Below, piece by piece: positions 63,251 through 64,000 of a stretch of 64,000 bases of DNA. Every line of letters starts with the position of its first letter. Position 1 is the stretch's first letter. The DNA lies in assembly GCA_052084925.1 (NCBI GenBank), contig JBQDEV010000007.1, positions 124,001-188,000 of the forward strand. The letters run 5' to 3'. The notes beneath the pieces are model-generated. The model worked only from the letters and a program-made list of their open reading frames with translations, was not told where the DNA came from and did not search any database. The translations under genes were made by a program, and so were the position numbers. The DNA comes from CmP2 sp052084925. Its GTDB lineage: Bacteria; Actinomycetota; Actinomycetes; Actinomycetales; Micrococcaceae.

Positions 63251-63838
63251 TTACTGTTCGTTCTTGAACGGGAAGCCCAGAGCGCGCAGAAGCGCCTCGC
63301 CTTCCTCGTTGGTGGATGCGGTGGTCACCACAGTGATGTCCATACCGCGCACGCGGTCGATCTTGTCCTGATCAATCTCGTGGAAAACGGACTGCTCGGA
63401 CAGGCCGAAGGTGTAGTTGCCATTGCCGTCGAACTGCTTCGGGTTCAGCCCGCGGAAGTCACGGATACGCGGCAATGCCAGCGTCACCAGACGATCCAGG
63501 AATTCCCACATGCGGTCGCCGCGTAGAGTTGCGTGCGTGCCGATCGGCATTCCTTCACGGAGCTTGAACTGGGCGATGGACTTGCGTGCACGGGTCACCT
63601 GCGGCTTCTGACCGGTAATAGCGGTCAGATCCTTGATGGCACCGTCGATCACCTTGGAGTCGCGAGCTGCCTCGCCGACACCCATGTTCACAACGACCTT
63701 CACGAGGCCAGGGACCTGCATGACGTTCTCGTAGTTGAACTTGTCCTGCATCTCTGCAGTGATCTGCTCGCGGTACTTCACCTTGAGTCGAGGGGTGACC
63801 TTCGGCGCTGCGGTGGTCTCAGTCTGAACCTCAGTCAT
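63251..63838 (-). CDS. rplE: 50S ribosomal protein L5
   Basis: The 195-residue L5 binds 5S rRNA. It contains VPGLVKVVVNMGVGEAARDSKVIDGAIKDL and ends VTTASTNEEGEALLRALGFPFKNEQ. I use ATG 63838, about 6 nt after AAGGAG, which overlaps the rplX stop as TGATG; a GTG one codon earlier is also open. Confidence 0.97.
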   Translation of the reverse strand: MTEVQTETTAAPKVTPRLKVKYREQITAEMQDKFNYENVMQVPGLVKVVVNMGVGEAARDSKVIDGAIKDLTAITGQKPQVTRARKSIAQFKLREGMPIGTHATLRGDRMWEFLDRLVTLALPRIRDFRGLNPKQFDGNGNYTFGLSEQSVFHEIDQDKIDRVRGMDITVVTTASTNEEGEALLRALGFPFKNEQ

Positions 63839-64000
63839 CACAGCTCCTTTCCGGAGGCCTTGGCGTAGCGGACCTTGACGGTCTTCTCTTCGCCGTTCTT
63901 CTCAACAGTCTCGAAGCGGTAGCCCACACGGGTCGGCTTCTTGGTCTCCGGGTCAACCATTGCGACGTTGGAGATATGAAGCGGCGCCTCGACGACCTGA
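63838..64000 (-). CDS. rplX: 50S ribosomal protein L24 (5' end outside window)
   Basis: The last 54 residues of L24 are present, including VVEAPLHISNVAMVDPETKK and RVGYRFETVEKNGEEKTVKV, ending ASGKEL. The stop overlaps the rplE start. The N terminus lies beyond position 64000. Confidence 0.95.
   Translation of the reverse strand, partial: QVVEAPLHISNVAMVDPETKKPTRVGYRFETVEKNGEEKTVKVRYAKASGKEL

Overview
The window is a high-G+C actinobacterial chromosome segment, most likely from the Micrococcales and probably close to Micrococcaceae. The evidence is the tandem guaB/guaB3 pair, a THUMP-like methyltransferase beside HrcA-type groESL control, the glmS-acpS-nnr-alr-tsaE-tsaB-rimI-tsaD block, and a ribosomal cluster that lacks rpsN between rplE and rpsH and lacks rpsD between rpsK and rpoA. 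The genus cannot be fixed from sequence alone. A run of ten N at 5073-5082, flanked by homopolymers, shows that this is a draft assembly, so adjacency across that point is not proven. No rRNA, tRNA, CRISPR, prophage or insertion sequence was recognised.

Layout. 1-4.9 kb: guaB3 (cut by the window edge), guaB, an SRPBCC-SDR fusion protein, and a small winged-helix regulator paired with a membrane protein. 5.2-20.7 kb: a sugar-acid (aldarate) island. It encodes glucarate dehydratase, galactarate/talarate dehydratase, 5-dehydro-4-deoxyglucarate dehydratase and 2-oxoglutarate semialdehyde dehydrogenase, so glucarate and galactarate can both be carried to 2-oxoglutarate. With them are a TctCBA tripartite transporter, a GntP permease, an AEC permease, a DAACS symporter, a LysR and a GntR regulator, and a 2-hydroxyacid dehydrogenase. 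20.8-24.3 kb: groESL with two CIRCE operators, and a methyltransferase. 24.3-28.5 kb: a siderophore ABC importer of the YclNOPQ (petrobactin) type behind degenerate DtxR-like boxes. 28.8-41.2 kb: a YbdK-type ligase, then a long leftward run (tsaD, rimI, tsaB, tsaE, alr, nnr, acpS, glgX, glmS) and rarD. 41.2-49.3 kb: coaA, a VanY-type lipoprotein, mscL, a small membrane protein, glmM, a fused glutamine-type ABC transporter with its ATPase, and an uncharacterised membrane protein with a hydrolase elbow. 49.4-52.8 kb: rpsI/rplM and a sarcosine-oxidase-like flavoprotein divergent from a LysR gene. 52.8-64 kb: truA, rplQ, rpoA, rpsK, rpsM, rpmJ, infA, map, adk, secY, rplO, rpmD, rpsE, rplR, rplF, rpsH, rplE and rplX (cut by the window edge), all leftward.

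The most interesting unexplained signal is a promoter architecture shared by three separate transcription units of the aldarate island (11676-11724, 15149-15198, 18209-18257). Each has an AT-N11-AT dyad, a fixed 5-nt spacer, a conserved 19-bp block that contains the predicted -35, and a TATYRW -10. The LysR gene at 15221 starts 22 bp from one copy and is the natural candidate activator. A perfect FadR-class operator core in the talrD-gntP intergenic region suggests a second, GntR-controlled layer.
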